Position numbers and translations under genes: made by a program. A model generated the notes under the pieces. It worked only from the letters and a program-made list of their open reading frames with translations, did no database searches and was not told where the DNA came from. Below, piece after piece: positions 22,270 to 34,158 of a stretch of 60,000 bases of DNA; position 1 is the stretch's first letter, and each line of letters begins with the position of its first letter. The DNA is from Cryptomeria japonica (taxonomy: Eukaryota; Streptophyta; Pinopsida; Cupressales; Cupressaceae): assembly GCF_030272615.1 (NCBI RefSeq), contig NC_081408.1, positions 764,916,173 to 764,976,172 of the forward strand, read 5' to 3'.

Positions 22270-25200
22270 TTATAATCGGTGGGTTACAATCTGAAAAATA
22301 TCTGACAAAATCAAGTTTATACTGCCACTGAATCTTTTGTTGTCCTGTATTGCCTCTTGTGTTCTCTGCATTGTACCGGTGAGTATGTGCATTTTCTCTT
22401 CCGGTGTCTTCAGTCCAGAAACCAGAGCCTCAGATATTTCTTTTCTCAAGGAAATAAGGTAATCTAGTTTTGGACCAAGTCTACATTTCAATTCCTTTTC
22501 TTTATCCTTTATCCTTTCTTTGTCCTTTTCTAACTTCTTGATTTTCTCTTCTAGCTCAGCAATTTGCTTTTCTATCTCCAAAAATGAGTCCAATGTACCT
22601 ATCCGATTGTCAGCAATATTGTTTATCTCATCTTGTGCTTTATTGATTTCCTTGTCTAGATCCTCTGTTAGAATGTTTGTTTCACAAGTGTCTCTATACA
22701 GTTTCTTGAAGTCAAAAATTATCTCTCCAAGTTCTGGTAAAAGGGTATCCATTTTCTCTTTGTTCTTCTTCACAATTTCCTACAAGAATTTCTCTTTTTC
22801 CTTAATCATTCTCTCCTTAAATGTATCCTCATTTATTTGATCAATAGTCAATATGTTGCCAGTGATGAACTTAGACAATTTGTCTAGTTGACCTAAAGAA
22901 TCCTTATTATCAACAATACACTTTGGTGCTATCAATTTAAGAATGGGAATTGTATCATCAATAGCCTTATAGGCTTGTACATTGCAATATGTGATCTTCT
23001 TTATTGAATCCAATAAGACCTCTGTTACATTTGTAGGTTTGAATTCTACCATAGAAGTACCAGATGTTTGTCCAACTATCTTCTCAATAGCCATGCTACC
23101 GGTTGTAGTAATCACCTTGCTTGATTTGACCTCTGCTAGGTCAGTCTGTGTTTGCATTTCTATAAACAAAGGTTTAGGCTTTTCAATTTTGGCCGGTGGC
23201 ACTGTTTCTATCTAAACCTGTGCCTCAACCTGTGCCTATTCTAGTTTCTCCATCTGTGTCTCAGAAGGTTTCTCTGAACTTTCAACTATCAATTTCTCAG
23301 ATGTAGTCTCAGTTTGTACCTATGTACTTTCCTTTGCCAGTTCTTCTGATGGTTTTTCAGTTGTATCTATCGGTTTCTTAGTGGTATCCTCTGATGATTG
23401 CTCTGTAGGTTTTTCTATGCTTATCTCAACCTCTGCATCTATAGTTGGTGACTCAGTAGTCACATCTGTCTTCTTGTCCTCAGTGGTTTCTCTATCAACC
23501 ACAACATTTACTTCTTGAGTGTCTATATTTATAGTGTACAAAATTTCGGACTCAGGATTAGTATCCTCTAGTGGAGTCTCCATACTCTCAGTGGCTGGTT
23601 GATTGTCAATAGTATCTATCGGTGGAGTATCTAAAAGAGGTGGGGGCACATTATCAGTTATTCTAAGGCTGGGAGGACCACCTACCTTACCTTTCCCCTT
23701 ATCCCCATCCTTTTGATATACTTTAATAGTCTTAGGTCTGAGTAATTCTTCCTGTTTTTCTTTTTCCACAAAGACTATATCCCATGCATCTGTTGTTTCC
23801 TCAGAGACTTCTTTTACTCTTCCTGCCATCAGTGCTACATGTTGGTGAGCAGTGGAGAATACTGTCTGGTTTGCTTCATTGATAAGTTTATCTATTTCAT
23901 CAGTTGAGTTGACTGGATGTACTGCAAGTAATTTTTCAATCTTAATTTTCTTGTCCAGCTCAACGATGGCTAACCTTCTAGCTTCTAATCTCCTATACAG
24001 ATCGTTTGGTATTTCATCAACAATTTCCATCAAAAATTTCTTATATATATCCAAGTGTAAGATTACACGGTTCTCTATGCTTTCCTTGTCATTTGTTGAT
24101 AGTTTGGTGTAAACTTTGCTGATGTTTTTCAAGTTACCATCTTCAGTTATTTCACTTAGAAGTTTATTCAGTGGAGTGATATCCCGTTTTACCTTCTTTT
24201 TCTTAGGAGTCAACTTTTTTGCTGAAGCCCTTACTGCCTATTGTTTTTGCCTTGTTTTCTTGGGTGTAGGTGAGGGTACCGGTGAGGGTTGTCTTTTTTT
24301 TCTATCTACCCTTTTGAATATTGTCGATATATCACTCTCAGAGGAGGTTCCAACCAATGAAAGATGAGCTTCCGATTGAAGTCCTTCCAACTCACTTTCC
24401 TTTATACCAGTTTGTTTCAAAACATCTTCTTTAATTGTTTTAGCATGTCGGGTTACTTTCCTTACTATTGCTTCAACTTTCTTAACCCTTTTCCTTGCCT
24501 GAATTCCACTTTCTATTGTTTCAAGATTGCCAAAGACTTCTTCAGTGGGTTCCTTTGGTGCTTCAAGGAGGGCTTTTGCATAAGTTTCAATAATATTGTC
24601 ATCTGTATCATAGCCCATTTCAATTATCCAGATAGTTCTAGGGACAACTGTCTCCATCCATATTTCATCTTTCTTGATTACAAAACAAATTTCTTTCTGA
24701 TACTTGTCCACAATAGCTTGTGACATTCTTACTCTAGTTTTCATTCGAGCCTTCAATTCTTGAAAGTATTCATTTGTTTTTCTCCCAGTTTTCTCCCATG
24801 TTTCTCAGTAGATCCAACAGTTGTTTTCCTACTAGAATGTCAAAACCAAAATCTCTTACACCAATATTGGGTACTTGTTTAGTTATGTACAACATTAGAC
24901 AAACAAGAAAGTTTCCAAATCTGAATGTTCCTTTCTTATCCTTTTTAATTTTACCCAAATTGTCTATCAATTCATCTTTAAGCCATTCACATACATCTAT
25001 TCTAGCATTATCATTGACCATATCATAGGCACTTTTGATACATAGGCTAGAAATTGAGTTCAACCTATATACATGTGTAGCTTTATAACCTAAGATCATA
25101 CTGATAAATCTGACATTGATGTCCTTTACATCGTTTACCCTTAGAGACCTTTTGTCAAAAGTTGCATCGGTTAGGTTTATCAATGTGTCATTTGGGACCT

Positions 25201-25662
25201 TCTTTGTTCTGTTAGGTCTGCTATCGGTGGAAGGTAACCTTGTTACTGCCTTGACGGTTTCCTTTGTGATTTTATGGATTGAATCCAACCAGAAGAATTC
25301 ACCATGAACTCTGCTTAACACAATCCTTATAATATCCTTGGGAAAATCTGGGACACTAAGGATTTTAGTAAAACCTAGGGTTTCTACTATCTTATGTTCC
25401 AGCTTGATATTTCCAGATTCATCGCAAATCACAGTGCTATACATGTGTTTGATCTCATCATCACCTAATTCCTCTATATAACAATGTATATACATCCTGG
25501 GGTCTTCAGCATATACTACTCCCTTAGGAATTTGAGAAAATGCACCTATGCTATCATCTTTCTTCGCAATTTCAGGAACCAAATTGAATACGGGTCTAGG
25601 GTGCTTAACAACCTCAACAATAGTAGGATTTGCAATAATTCAGTAGTGGATGAAGATGCCAT
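22270..25662 (-). pseudogene. Long second ORF of element C, unknown protein (about 1,100 residues)
   Basis: Starts at the ATG at 25662-25660 (MASSSTTEL) and runs to the TAG before 22270, interrupted by a frameshift near 25630, another with clustered stops at 24757-24770, and four or five in-frame TAGs. From 24756 to 22270 a single frame is kept. N-terminal block, about 290 residues: globular, with SVPDFPKDIIRIVLSRVHGE, LRVNDVKDINVRF and CEWLKDELIDNLGKIK. Middle: Lys/Arg-rich segment (KRVDRKKRQPSPVPSPTPKK) and a Thr/Glu/Pro-rich stretch at about 23320-23700. C-terminus: long heptad-like coiled coil (IAELEEKIKKLEKDKERIKD, near 22520-22580). I recognise no catalytic motif. By position (after gag, before the SIRE-type PPT) it could be an env-like third ORF of a SIRE ancestor. 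That is inference. Confidence 0.65.
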
Positions 25663-25995
25663 ATCTATAAATACCTCAATCCGCCTTAAGGATGAATGCT
25701 TGGATGAATTGCTTCACTTCTTCGCTAAGAATGCCTTCGCTTGGGAATTTTTGCGCTCTCGAAGATTTGATTGCTCTGTGAAATAAAAATGGAGCCAAAA
25801 CACTTGCTTTATAATGTTATTTTTCAGCTACCACATTTATTTCTCACTGGTTAAGTCACAACTCATCTGCCGGTATAGAAGTAATTTCAACTTCTCACCA
25901 TCAACCGAGGGAATAATAGCATGTTTTTCATTTTGTTGCTAAACCCTCAAGGATTTTCCTTCAGTTAGATTAAGAGTCTTTTGCCGGTGGAGTGT
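25663..25995 (-). other. Intergenic segment between gag and ORF2 of element C
   Basis: About 330 bp, all frames closed. On the minus strand, GGTATTTATAGATATGG immediately precedes the ORF2 ATG and could be a TATA-like element for a separate transcript. The pol genes of a complete copia element would normally lie here; none are present. Confidence 0.5.
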
Positions 25996-25999
25996 TACT

Positions 26000-27100
26000 C
26001 TATTCTACCGATGGAGGAGTATTCCCATCAACATTCTGATCTGACTTTCTGAACCATTGTTTTGAGAATTCTTGCTTTACCTCTTCAACCTTTTCTTTAC
26101 CTTTCAAACTAGGACCTTTGTTATTTGTCGGTGGGGACTTGCTTCTCCAGAATTTTGGAATATGTCCAATCTTGTTATAGGAATAACAAGTCACATTGTT
26201 CTTCTGAATAGCTTTCCCATATCCTATGTCGGTTTGTGTTCTACATTGATTAGATAAGTGTCCAAATCTTCCACAAACATAACATCTTAAATTCATTCTA
26301 TAATTTTCTAAATTATGACCAACTTTGTTGCATTTAGAACATTGACCAATGGGTCTATTAGTGTTCTGATAATTTCTAGATCTACACTGATTTTCTCTAT
26401 GGCCATGCTTGTTACAGTTAAAGCATTTCCAATTAAATTTGTAAGCATTAGGTTGTCTTACTGGTTTGCTATGATCATGATTGTTTGCACTACCGGAGCT
26501 TTCACCAATTTCAAAGCTAAGTCCATTTGTATCACCATTAGGTTTCTGATTTTTTAGCATGTCACCAAGTTCTTCTGAGCTTTTCTTGAATTTCTCCTTG
26601 TGTTGATTTGCAGCAGCCAGTTCTCTCTCCAAGATTATTTTCTATCTCATTAGTTCATTTGAGTCATTTTGTGTGTGAATTAAATCTATCTTTAACATAT
26701 CATTTTCATGACTAAGTCTTGTGTTTTCATTTCCAGCATCATTCAGTCTTCTAACCAAGTCATCTTCATTCTTCTTTCTATCTTCATTTTCTTTACAAAA
26801 TCTCATAGTCATGTCTTGCATCTCATTCTTCATTGTAGTGTTTTCTTGTCTTATCTTGTTTACTAGACCATTAAGAGTTTCCTTTTCATCTTCATCATTC
26901 TACATCTTTTCACAGAGTTCTCTCCTCTTGTTCCTTGCAATAGTAAAATTCTCTTGAAGTGCTTGAATGATATCTTGAGCAGCCTTCAGATCATCCTCGA
27001 GTTTGATATTTTTCACCTTTTCTGCATCATAGTCTGAAAGAGCTATTTCTAATTGTTTTCTCAAGTTTTCCATCTCTACTGGTGTCAAGATCTTCCTCAA
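26000..27100 (-). pseudogene. gag: Truncated gag of element C with coiled coil and four zinc knuckles
   Basis: Begins about 40 nt downstream of the primer-binding site, so the usual UBN2 N-terminal half of a SIRE-type gag is missing. Residues from 27100 to about 26650 form a long coiled coil (ENLRKQLEIALSDYDAEKVK, then NENTRLSHENDMLKIDL). At 26000-26632 follows a SIRE-like LGDMLKNQKPNGDTNGLSFE and four CCHC-type repeats: CFNCNKHGHRENQC intact, CSKCNKVGHNLENY with the last Cys lost, CYVCGRFGHLSNQC intact, and CYSYNKIGHIPKFW with two Cys lost. In-frame TAGs lie at 26639-26644 and 26900. It would bind element RNA. Confidence 0.82.
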
Positions 27101-27124
27101 GCTGTTAGGCTTTTGAAAATAGAG

Positions 27125-27140
27125 GACCAGGCTTTGATAC
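27125..27140 (-). promoter_or_regulatory. Degenerate primer-binding site of element C
   Basis: Minus-strand GTATCAAAGCCTGGT directly after the 5' LTR end resembles the initiator tRNA-Met complement (TGGTATCAGAGCCTGG) but lacks the leading TG. Confidence 0.65.
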
Positions 27141-27887
27141 TGAGAGGGGGGGGGGGGTGAATCGGTATCTTACCAGTAAATTAATTTTCTTATCTTATAG
27201 TATGAAAAACATATTAAAATTGTGTACTAGTAAATGCAGTAAATAAGAACAATAGCCACAACATGAAAAGCACACCATAACACAATATTTTAATGAGAAA
27301 ACCTGGCGTGGGAAAAACCTCGGTGGGATTTGTGACCCACAATATTCGCTTACTGGCCAATAAGGGAATATTACTACTATAATAGGGGCCTGTACATGTA
27401 GGAAGGCCAAGTGCCTAGAGCTCACTACTCAATTACAAAGGAAGTCACAATGACTTACAAAAATGGATTATACTAATCCAATGTCTTGTACTGCTTCAGA
27501 TCAGAATCTGCTATGTCAGATTCAGTACCGGTTTAAGCTCTGCTACATACATAAACCCTTATCCAATAATTCGCATATTAGGTTTGCTACCTTCTATTCA
27601 TATTTCACATCCTACTTCTCCTTACAACATTCTACAATGATCTCATACATATATGAGTCATATTACAATCCGCCATGTCGGCTTACAAAAGATTTTACAA
27701 TTAATTAAAAAATACATTAATACAAAATTGTTGTCGGCTAGGGTGTCAGTGTTCTATATGTAGGTGTAGAGTCTGTCGGTGCCAGTGCTTGTGTCTGCCG
27801 ACTAGTATCACATGATTGCAAGGTTTCCATCAATGACAATATCTTCAATCACCTACAATTTCTCATTGGAGTGTGCATTTGCCAAAA
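27141..27887 (-). repeat. 5' LTR of element C
   Basis: Partner of 21276-22041. It has a 12-13 base G-run near its left end and a roughly 25-bp deletion near 27745 relative to the partner. Right-end bases read GCCAAAA where the partner reads GCCAACA. Confidence 0.92.
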
Positions 27888-28300
27888 GAGGTAATGTGAC
27901 TATGCCTTTGGATGAACACTCTTCATCATCATATGCCTTGATGTTAATTTTGTTTATAGAATTCACAACTTTATTTGAATATCCCAATTGTATTATTGTG
28001 TTCAAAGTACATATATTGAGACCAACTCCTCCATCTATCAGGACTCATTTTACTCAATGTTTGTGTAGAAAGGCTTCAATGTGTAAAGGTGCATTATGTG
28101 GTTGGCTTATAGAGGCGTCATCAACTTTAGTGAATGTAAGAGAATGTGGAATGGAAAGGTATCCCACCATGGCTTGAAACTAGTCCACATTTAGATCAGC
28201 GGGGACAAAAGCATCTCTCAAAGTTTTTTCAAGAATGGATTTATGTGAGGGGGATATGCGTAAAATCTCGAGGATGGAGATAAGCGCGGGTGTCTTCCCT
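27888..28300 (-). pseudogene. pol: Protease N-terminal half of element B
   Basis: Between gag and the C insertion. On the minus strand the retropepsin active site VLIDGGVGLNICTLNTII reads Asp-Gly-Gly as in other Tat elements (near 28000-28050), followed by INIKAYDDEECSSKGIVTLP up to the insertion point. Stops near 28175 and 28045 interrupt it. The protease would mature Gag. Confidence 0.8.
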
Positions 28301-30608
28301 AACTATTCTACTAGATCATACTCAGGTTTGGTTGATGAGGAAGTGGTGGTTTTAGCTGGAGCACCTTGAAAAGTGACTTTACCTCGTCGAGTTGTGACAT
28401 TACATTCAGAGGTAGGTTTAGAAGAAGATCCAACTCCTTTTAGGACAATTTTAGGTCTTTGGGTAGAATTTTTAGGTGTTTTGTCCTTTATGATGATGGT
28501 AGATACATAATTGTCCATCAAAATGTGATTGATAGTTGAATAATAGTTATAGGATGCTCTGGTATAGTTGGTTTGATCATCTATGGCCTTGGCTTTTCCC
28601 TTGTCATGTTTAGGGAATGGTTCTTTAAACATCTCATGCTCTTGGCTGGAGGTATGTCCCTCGATCTCAATGTCACCTCTGTCAATAAGATCTTGTATGA
28701 TGTTCTTCAGGTGATGACAATTTCCTATTTTATGACCCTTGCTCTTGTGATACTCACAGTATTCATCATCAATCCACCAATTTGGCTTGACCTTTGGTTC
28801 ATATGGAGGCATATTTGGAATTGTTATTATCTTGTTTGCCACTAGCTTCTTGAAAGCTGACTCAAGTGGTTCTCCCAATGGGGTGTACTTCCTTCATGGT
28901 TTTGAAGTTGTTTGAGTGTTCACTTGGTTGTTTGTAGAGCTTGATCAAGAAAAAACTATTTTGGGTCGCACTGTATTGGCATCGACAATGCCATCATTTA
29001 CCGTGTTTTTGTTTTTGTTCCAAAATCTTGGCTTGTCTTTTCCTTTAAAGTCCTCTTTGTTTTCTTTGAATATTTAAATTACTCTTTGTTCAATTAGGAC
29101 CTTCTATGTTGCTAAGCCTTTTTCAATGACGTCCTTGAAGGTGGACAAACAAGATTTTCTTAAGTCATAACCAATGTCTTTGTTGACATTTTGGTTGAAC
29201 ATCTCTACCATTTGTTTTTGTGGAATTTCACAAGAGCACCTGCTAGCTAAATTCCTCCATCTTTGTAGGAATGACGAAAAAGACTCCCCATCCTTTTGTT
29301 TGGTGTTGCACAAAGTGGTGACTGGTATATTTGTCTCTATGTTGTATGAGAAATGTTGGATAAATGCCTTTGCTAAATCACCCCATGACTTAAGTCCAGG
29401 TGGAAGTTGAGAGAACCATTCCATAGCTTGATTGCCTAAGCTCTGTGGGAATAATCTCATCAGATATGTCTCTTCTACTGCCACTTCAATGCAAGCCATG
29501 AAAAACTGTCTTATATGTGCTTTAGGATCTCCTTTCCCTTTGTACTTATCAAACTTAGGTGTCATAAAATATGAAGGAAATTGAGGCATTGGAATGATTT
29601 TGTCGAATGGATAGGGTCTTATGTATCTAATTGTATAAGTTGGCTTTGGTGTATTAATGTCCTCCATTTTCTTTTGTATGTCTTTTATTTGTTGTTCCAA
29701 ATTGTTCGTAGGTGGAGACCGACTTCTTGGACCATATCCCATACCTGAGCCAATGGGTGGAGGAGGAGGGTATTGCATATATAGTGATATTGATCATACA
29801 CATGTTCATATGGAGGATGTCTATAATTATGTTGTGTATAGGGACCACTTGGTATGTAGTCATGATGAGGAATGGAATATCTGTTTTGGTCATATATACC
29901 ATACTCTATAGGCATGTCATGAGTTTGTTCTTGTGTGTTGCCCACAAATTTTATGTGGGGTTTCCTTGTGTCCAAATTTTGAGCATGTCTTTGGATATCC
30001 AATTGCTTTGGTGGTTGGTCCTTAGCATTTGTATGTGATTGAGTATATTTTTCTGCATAAGAATTCCATAATGGTCTGCAAAGTTGATTATCATAAGCTT
30101 AACCTTGTGTATTCAAGATCTTAGGTCTTTGGAACAAAGATGATGGTGACTAAGGCATGAGATGTGGTCTTCTATTGCCTCCACTATTAGGCCTCCTTTG
30201 ATCCATGTTGAGTTGAGATTCTTGCAAAGGTCGATGTTCCATTATTTGAGACATGTCAAAATCATGAGGGATCTTGGCTCCACTTTGCGCCATCACTTGT
30301 AGAAAATATTGTTTGTCTCATCTCATGATTTCCTCAACCAATCTATTAAAATGGGGATCCATGATGGAGTCTTCCACTTCATCTGAATGTATGGAAAAAT
30401 TATCCATATTGTCATTGTGTGTATCATTGTTGTTTGTGTTATCCATGTTCTCAACATTTTGAATGTTTCTATAAGTGTCCATGTCAGGTAATGTGGTATG
30501 ATCAGAATTGAAAAAGATATCATTTTCATACTCATAGGCACTCATGTTTGCAGATTCTTGAGCCTCTTTAGCTTCTCTCCTAGATTTTTGGGAACGGGTT
30601 TCAATCAT
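28301..30608 (-). pseudogene. gag: Gag of Tat element B
   Basis: Start chosen at the ATG at 30608 (MIETRSQKSRREAKEAQ), the typical Tat gag opening. One frame runs to about 29690 with a few stops, then a frameshift near 29760, then 29778-29104 holds the retrotransposon gag domain (FDKYKGKGDPKAHIRQFF, AMEWFSQLPPGLKSWGDLAK, FSSFLQRWRNLAS). The frame continues at 28878-28303 with the Tat CxxH/HxxxxC-type motif (YCEYHKSKGHKIGNCHHLKN) and a Lys/Thr-rich tail. Stops at 29083-29103 and near 28925-28890 separate the open parts. Capsid-forming and RNA-binding role by family. Confidence 0.85.
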
Positions 30609-33337
30609 GAACTAGGTCTTGACCAAGATGTGTCAGACTAACTAAAAATGGAAAGAGTATGGAAGACCAAGAGTTGGATGGAATGTAAATGAATCTGAGG
30701 TATACTTGCAATGTCCAAAGTGTAAGACCAAGTATGTATGTAGTAGAGTAGGTGTGGCTTCCAAAGAGAGGATAGTTTCTCTTGATGAGGTAAGTTGACC
30801 TTGACTCTAAGTAAGACCAAATGAGACCCAAAGGTGATAGACCTTGATGAGGGACCACTTAGCAAAATGTTGTTGTATGTAGTGTGTTGACAAAGTAAGA
30901 TGAGGACAAGCAAGTGACCTTTTGACTCAAGTTTAGACAAATGTGAAAGTAATGCAAGATGTAAAGCAATGATGAACTTTGTGAGACCCAGAAATAGGTT
31001 GAATTCTAGATGAAAACCTGAAGAGATAACCTAGGAAGCTCAATAAGTTTGAAACTGACTACTCTTGTTTTTGCCAGACTGCAAGTTTTTCCAATTCTGA
31101 ACACAGACGTGCCTGTATACTTCACATACGCGGTTCAATGACACATACGTTGTTGAAAACTGCATAGACGCATTTCTGAGATTTTGCAAATGTAATGTTT
31201 TTTGTGATAACACAGACGCATTTCTATACTGCACAAATGCAGTTAAATGACACATACGTGTTTTTGTCAGACACAGACGCGTTTCTAGAATCTGAGTGCA
31301 ATTTTTTTTGAATTTGTGAAGTTGTTGTTGTGACCAAATCTAAATTTTTTACTATTTTTTCGTGACAAGAGGACACAATGTTGATGATGACCCAATGTTT
31401 GCAAGTGTTTAGACTCAAAATGACTCAAAGAAAAGTGTTTTGTTTGATGTAAAACTGTTTTGCATACACTTGAAGACACAAAAGACACAATGTTTTGATG
31501 TTTTGATCTTGAATGTTTAAATGAAGACAAGCACAATTCCTAAGGTTGGCTAGGACAATAGTTGTTGATCCCATATGGGGTTTCCCCCGAGGCTACGTTA
31601 TTCAAAGTGGATACTTAAATGCTTGACCCCACTAGCTCCGGGGCAACCAAGCATCAGTCCCTACGAAAACTCCCAGTGGTGAACTTTGTATCTCTACTAA
31701 GAACAGCATGTGTGTGGGCCGCTCGAGAGGTCCGACCTCCTGCCCCAACAACTAGAAGGATTTTGGCTTTCTAAAACAAAAAAGTGCTAGTAAGGGCATC
31801 CGCTCGTGTGGCCATACATGCGGCACTTTCAGCTCTGTAAATATAGAAGGCTCCCAGCGAGTAGGAGTTACGCCCTACAAATGATCAAATAAATTTGATC
31901 AAACGGGTTTATGCGGAGACATAGTGTCAGTATGAACTAATCAACACATGTTACCCATGGCTTTCACAATGGATATAGTTATTTATAGTGGTTCGAAAGA
32001 GGTGGGTTTTCCTCGCTACCACTAGGGTCGTTCTCTCCTCACTAGTAGTCTTAATGACCACACGGGGAGACATGCCCTCTAGAGATTAACAAAAAAGAGC
32101 CTATTGCCCAAGACACAAAAGACACTGGTTTAATTTTAGTGCACCAATTGAAGTGTTTTCTAATCTATGAAAATAAGGCACGCAATGAAAATCAAAATAA
32201 ACCCTTGCCAAAATTCTGCAACAAATATTTTTTAGTAGTTTTTCAATAATACCCCTCCCACAAGCACACAAGTTAGGTAAATTTTAGATCCAAAAGACTG
32301 TGAAATAGGGGCCTTCAACAATGCATTTTTTGACAAATTCAAAGATATGTTTTTCCATGAGTTATTTTGCATCATAAAAAAATAGAGAACTTGTAAAATT
32401 TCAAGACATTTCCAGAAATGTAAGAAAATTAAAAAAATTGCTAATTTGCTCCAAAAATTAATTTTTTATGAAAAATCATAAAAAATTCGTATAAAATTCA
32501 CAATTAATCCAAAAACTCTGAAAGTTTTACTAGACACTCTTGATAGCATTCCAAACTTGCATAAAAAAATTCCTGCAAAATGATAAGCAGTTTGTGTGAT
32601 ATGATCAAAATATTGCAAAACCCTAATTTTTAAAGATCTGATTATTGAGTAAATATTTTGAGTTAAAATTAAAATCAAAAAGCACATACCCTGTGTATAA
32701 TTATAAGAGCTTTCCAAAAATGTAAACAAATCCTAAAAATTCGCTCATTTGCTCTCAATTTTTTTTTATGAAAGTGCATTCAAAATTCATAGAAAATGCA
32801 AATATACTTCAAAAATTCTGGATTTTTTACTGAACACTTTTGATATTGTTTGTAACTTGTAGAAAAAATCTCATGCTAAAATTAAAAGTCGTTTGTGAGA
32901 TTTGATCAAAATAATGAAAAACCCTAATTTCTAAAGATATGATTTTTAAGAAATATTTTGCATTTAAATTAAAATAAAAAAGAACATATCTTGTGTATAA
33001 ATCTTAGAAATTTCCAAAAAATATAATAAAATCTGAAAAATTCTTTCATTTACTCTCAAAATTATTTTTTTATGTAAATTCATAAAAAAATCATAGAAAA
33101 TGCAAATGTGCTCCAAAAAATTTGAATTTTGGATTGAGAGATCTTGATACTGTACTCAACGTGTCAACAAATGTTGGTGCAAAATTTCTACACCATTTAT
33201 GAGATCTAAGCAAATCTCACCTAGATCTTGATCTTGTGTCCAAAACCCTAGTTGCACAAGGTTATTCTCCAAATTGTTTTACAAAACAATAATATAGGGT
33301 TAGGAAAACAATAAAAAACATAGATCTAACAAAAATC
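30609..33337 (-). other. 2.7-kb 5' leader of element B
   Basis: No coding frame. From the gag side: 31060-31290 is a degenerate 60-70 bp repeat with ACACAGACGCRTTTCT and ACACATACGTG words. From 31560 to 32120 a less AT-rich, repeat-free block separates repeat-rich parts and may hold structured RNA. The part from 32330 to 33250 is the tandem array listed separately. Confidence 0.65.
32464..33250. repeat. Tandem repeat of about 300 bp in the B leader
   Basis: Units begin near 32464, 32763 and 33066 (period 299-303 bp) with TTTTTTATG followed by an AAATTCATA-rich segment, then TCATAGAAAATGCAAAT and later ATGAAAAACCCTAATTTCTA (unit 2). A partial unit precedes at 32330-32463. The third unit diverges near 33130. 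It is extremely AT-rich. Confidence 0.8.
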
Positions 33338-33359
33338 CATGTCCCACCGGGCATGCCAA
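33338..33359 (-). promoter_or_regulatory. Primer-binding site of element B
   Basis: On the minus strand TTTGGCATGCCCGGTGGGAC follows the 5' LTR directly and begins with the TGG expected for a tRNA 3' CCA complement. I do not assign the tRNA with confidence. Confidence 0.78.
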
Positions 33360-33361
33360 AA

Positions 33362-34153
33362 TTTTTATGGTAAAAATAGAAATAACAACATTGAAAGACT
33401 AAATGAATTCAACCACAAAACCTTAGCCTAACAACAACAAAGGTCCACCATAACATATGAAGATTACCTAAGACAATGCAAATCAAATGAAATCACAAAG
33501 ATTATACCATCACATGTCCAATAGGGTTTGAATCTCCATTCTTCCTATCTCCATTGATCTTGCTTGATATATTTGCTCTCATAATTTATGTGTGCACAAG
33601 AGCTCAACAAAGAACGGAAATGTGGTTGATAACTAGATCGCATATGAAAGTTCAAATGCTAGAATGCTTGAAGGAAGGGAGAGATAATAGAATGATTAGG
33701 GTTGATAATGACGAAAGCATCTCCTTATATAGAAGACACTCTAAGAAATGAAGAGATAAGATTAAGAGGTGTAAAAGATAAATGGTTAGCTAGTATTAGA
33801 GGCTAGGTAAAAGAAATAAGAAAATAATGAGAGGGTAGGTAGTGTAGGAATTAAGAGATGAATGGCATGTGTCATAGGTAGAAAAGGCTAATGAATTAAT
33901 TAAATAAACAAAGATTTATTTAATTAATAGAAGAAGTGGGATCAATTAAATAAATATGATATTTATTTAATTAAAGGAAAAGGACAATTTAAATAAATAA
34001 AGGTGTTTATTTAAATGAGAAATAGTCTAGAAGAGGATAAATGAATTAATTAAATAAATAAAGATTTATTTAATTAATAGAATAATTAGGCTTAAATAAT
34101 TAAATGAATAAAAATATTTATTTAATTAGACAGGACAATTTTAGGTGTTTACA
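33362..34153 (-). repeat. 5' LTR of element B
   Basis: 792 bp, partner of 14327-15134, with the same series of AT-rich inverted repeats at about 33890-34130. A short deletion near 33663 relative to the partner. The target duplication CATAT follows at 34154-34158. Confidence 0.92.
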
Positions 34154-34158
34154 CATAT

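Larger units (their letters stand above)
21276..27887 (-). mobile_element. SIRE-like non-autonomous copia element C, nested in B protease
   Basis: 6.6 kb with direct LTRs (21276-22041 and 27141-27887), a polypurine tract and a degenerate initiator-Met primer-binding site on the minus strand. The PPT region (CCAAAGGGAGAGAT before TGTTGGC, plus a second GTCAAAGGGGGAGTAG near 22204-22219) is typical of SIRE/Maximus copia elements. Coding content is a short gag and a second long ORF; no protease, integrase or RT is visible. The boundaries are ambiguous by about 3 nt: with TG...CA ends the duplications are imperfect, whereas AAAGA (21268-21272 and 27885-27889) is an exact pair. Both readings give the same uninterrupted protease frame in the host. 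LTRs differ by about 6% by eye. Confidence 0.85.
14327..34153 (-). mobile_element. Large non-autonomous Tat element B (minus strand)
   Basis: 19.8 kb including a 6.6-kb nested element (C). LTRs at 14327-15134 and 33362-34153 are flanked by an exact 5-bp duplication CATAT (14322-14326 and 34154-34158). Read on the minus strand: 5' LTR, primer-binding site, 2.7-kb leader, gag (30608-28303), protease (split by C), a protease-distal tail, only the C-terminal end of integrase, a spacer, an ORF in antisense (plus strand, 16560-18425), polypurine tract, 3' LTR. RT, both RNase H domains and the integrase core are missing. LTR divergence is about 6% by eye over the first 340 bp. Confidence 0.88.

Noticed and set aside
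25484-25786. 100-codon frame on the plus strand
   Set aside because: Antisense to the start of C ORF2, without motifs.
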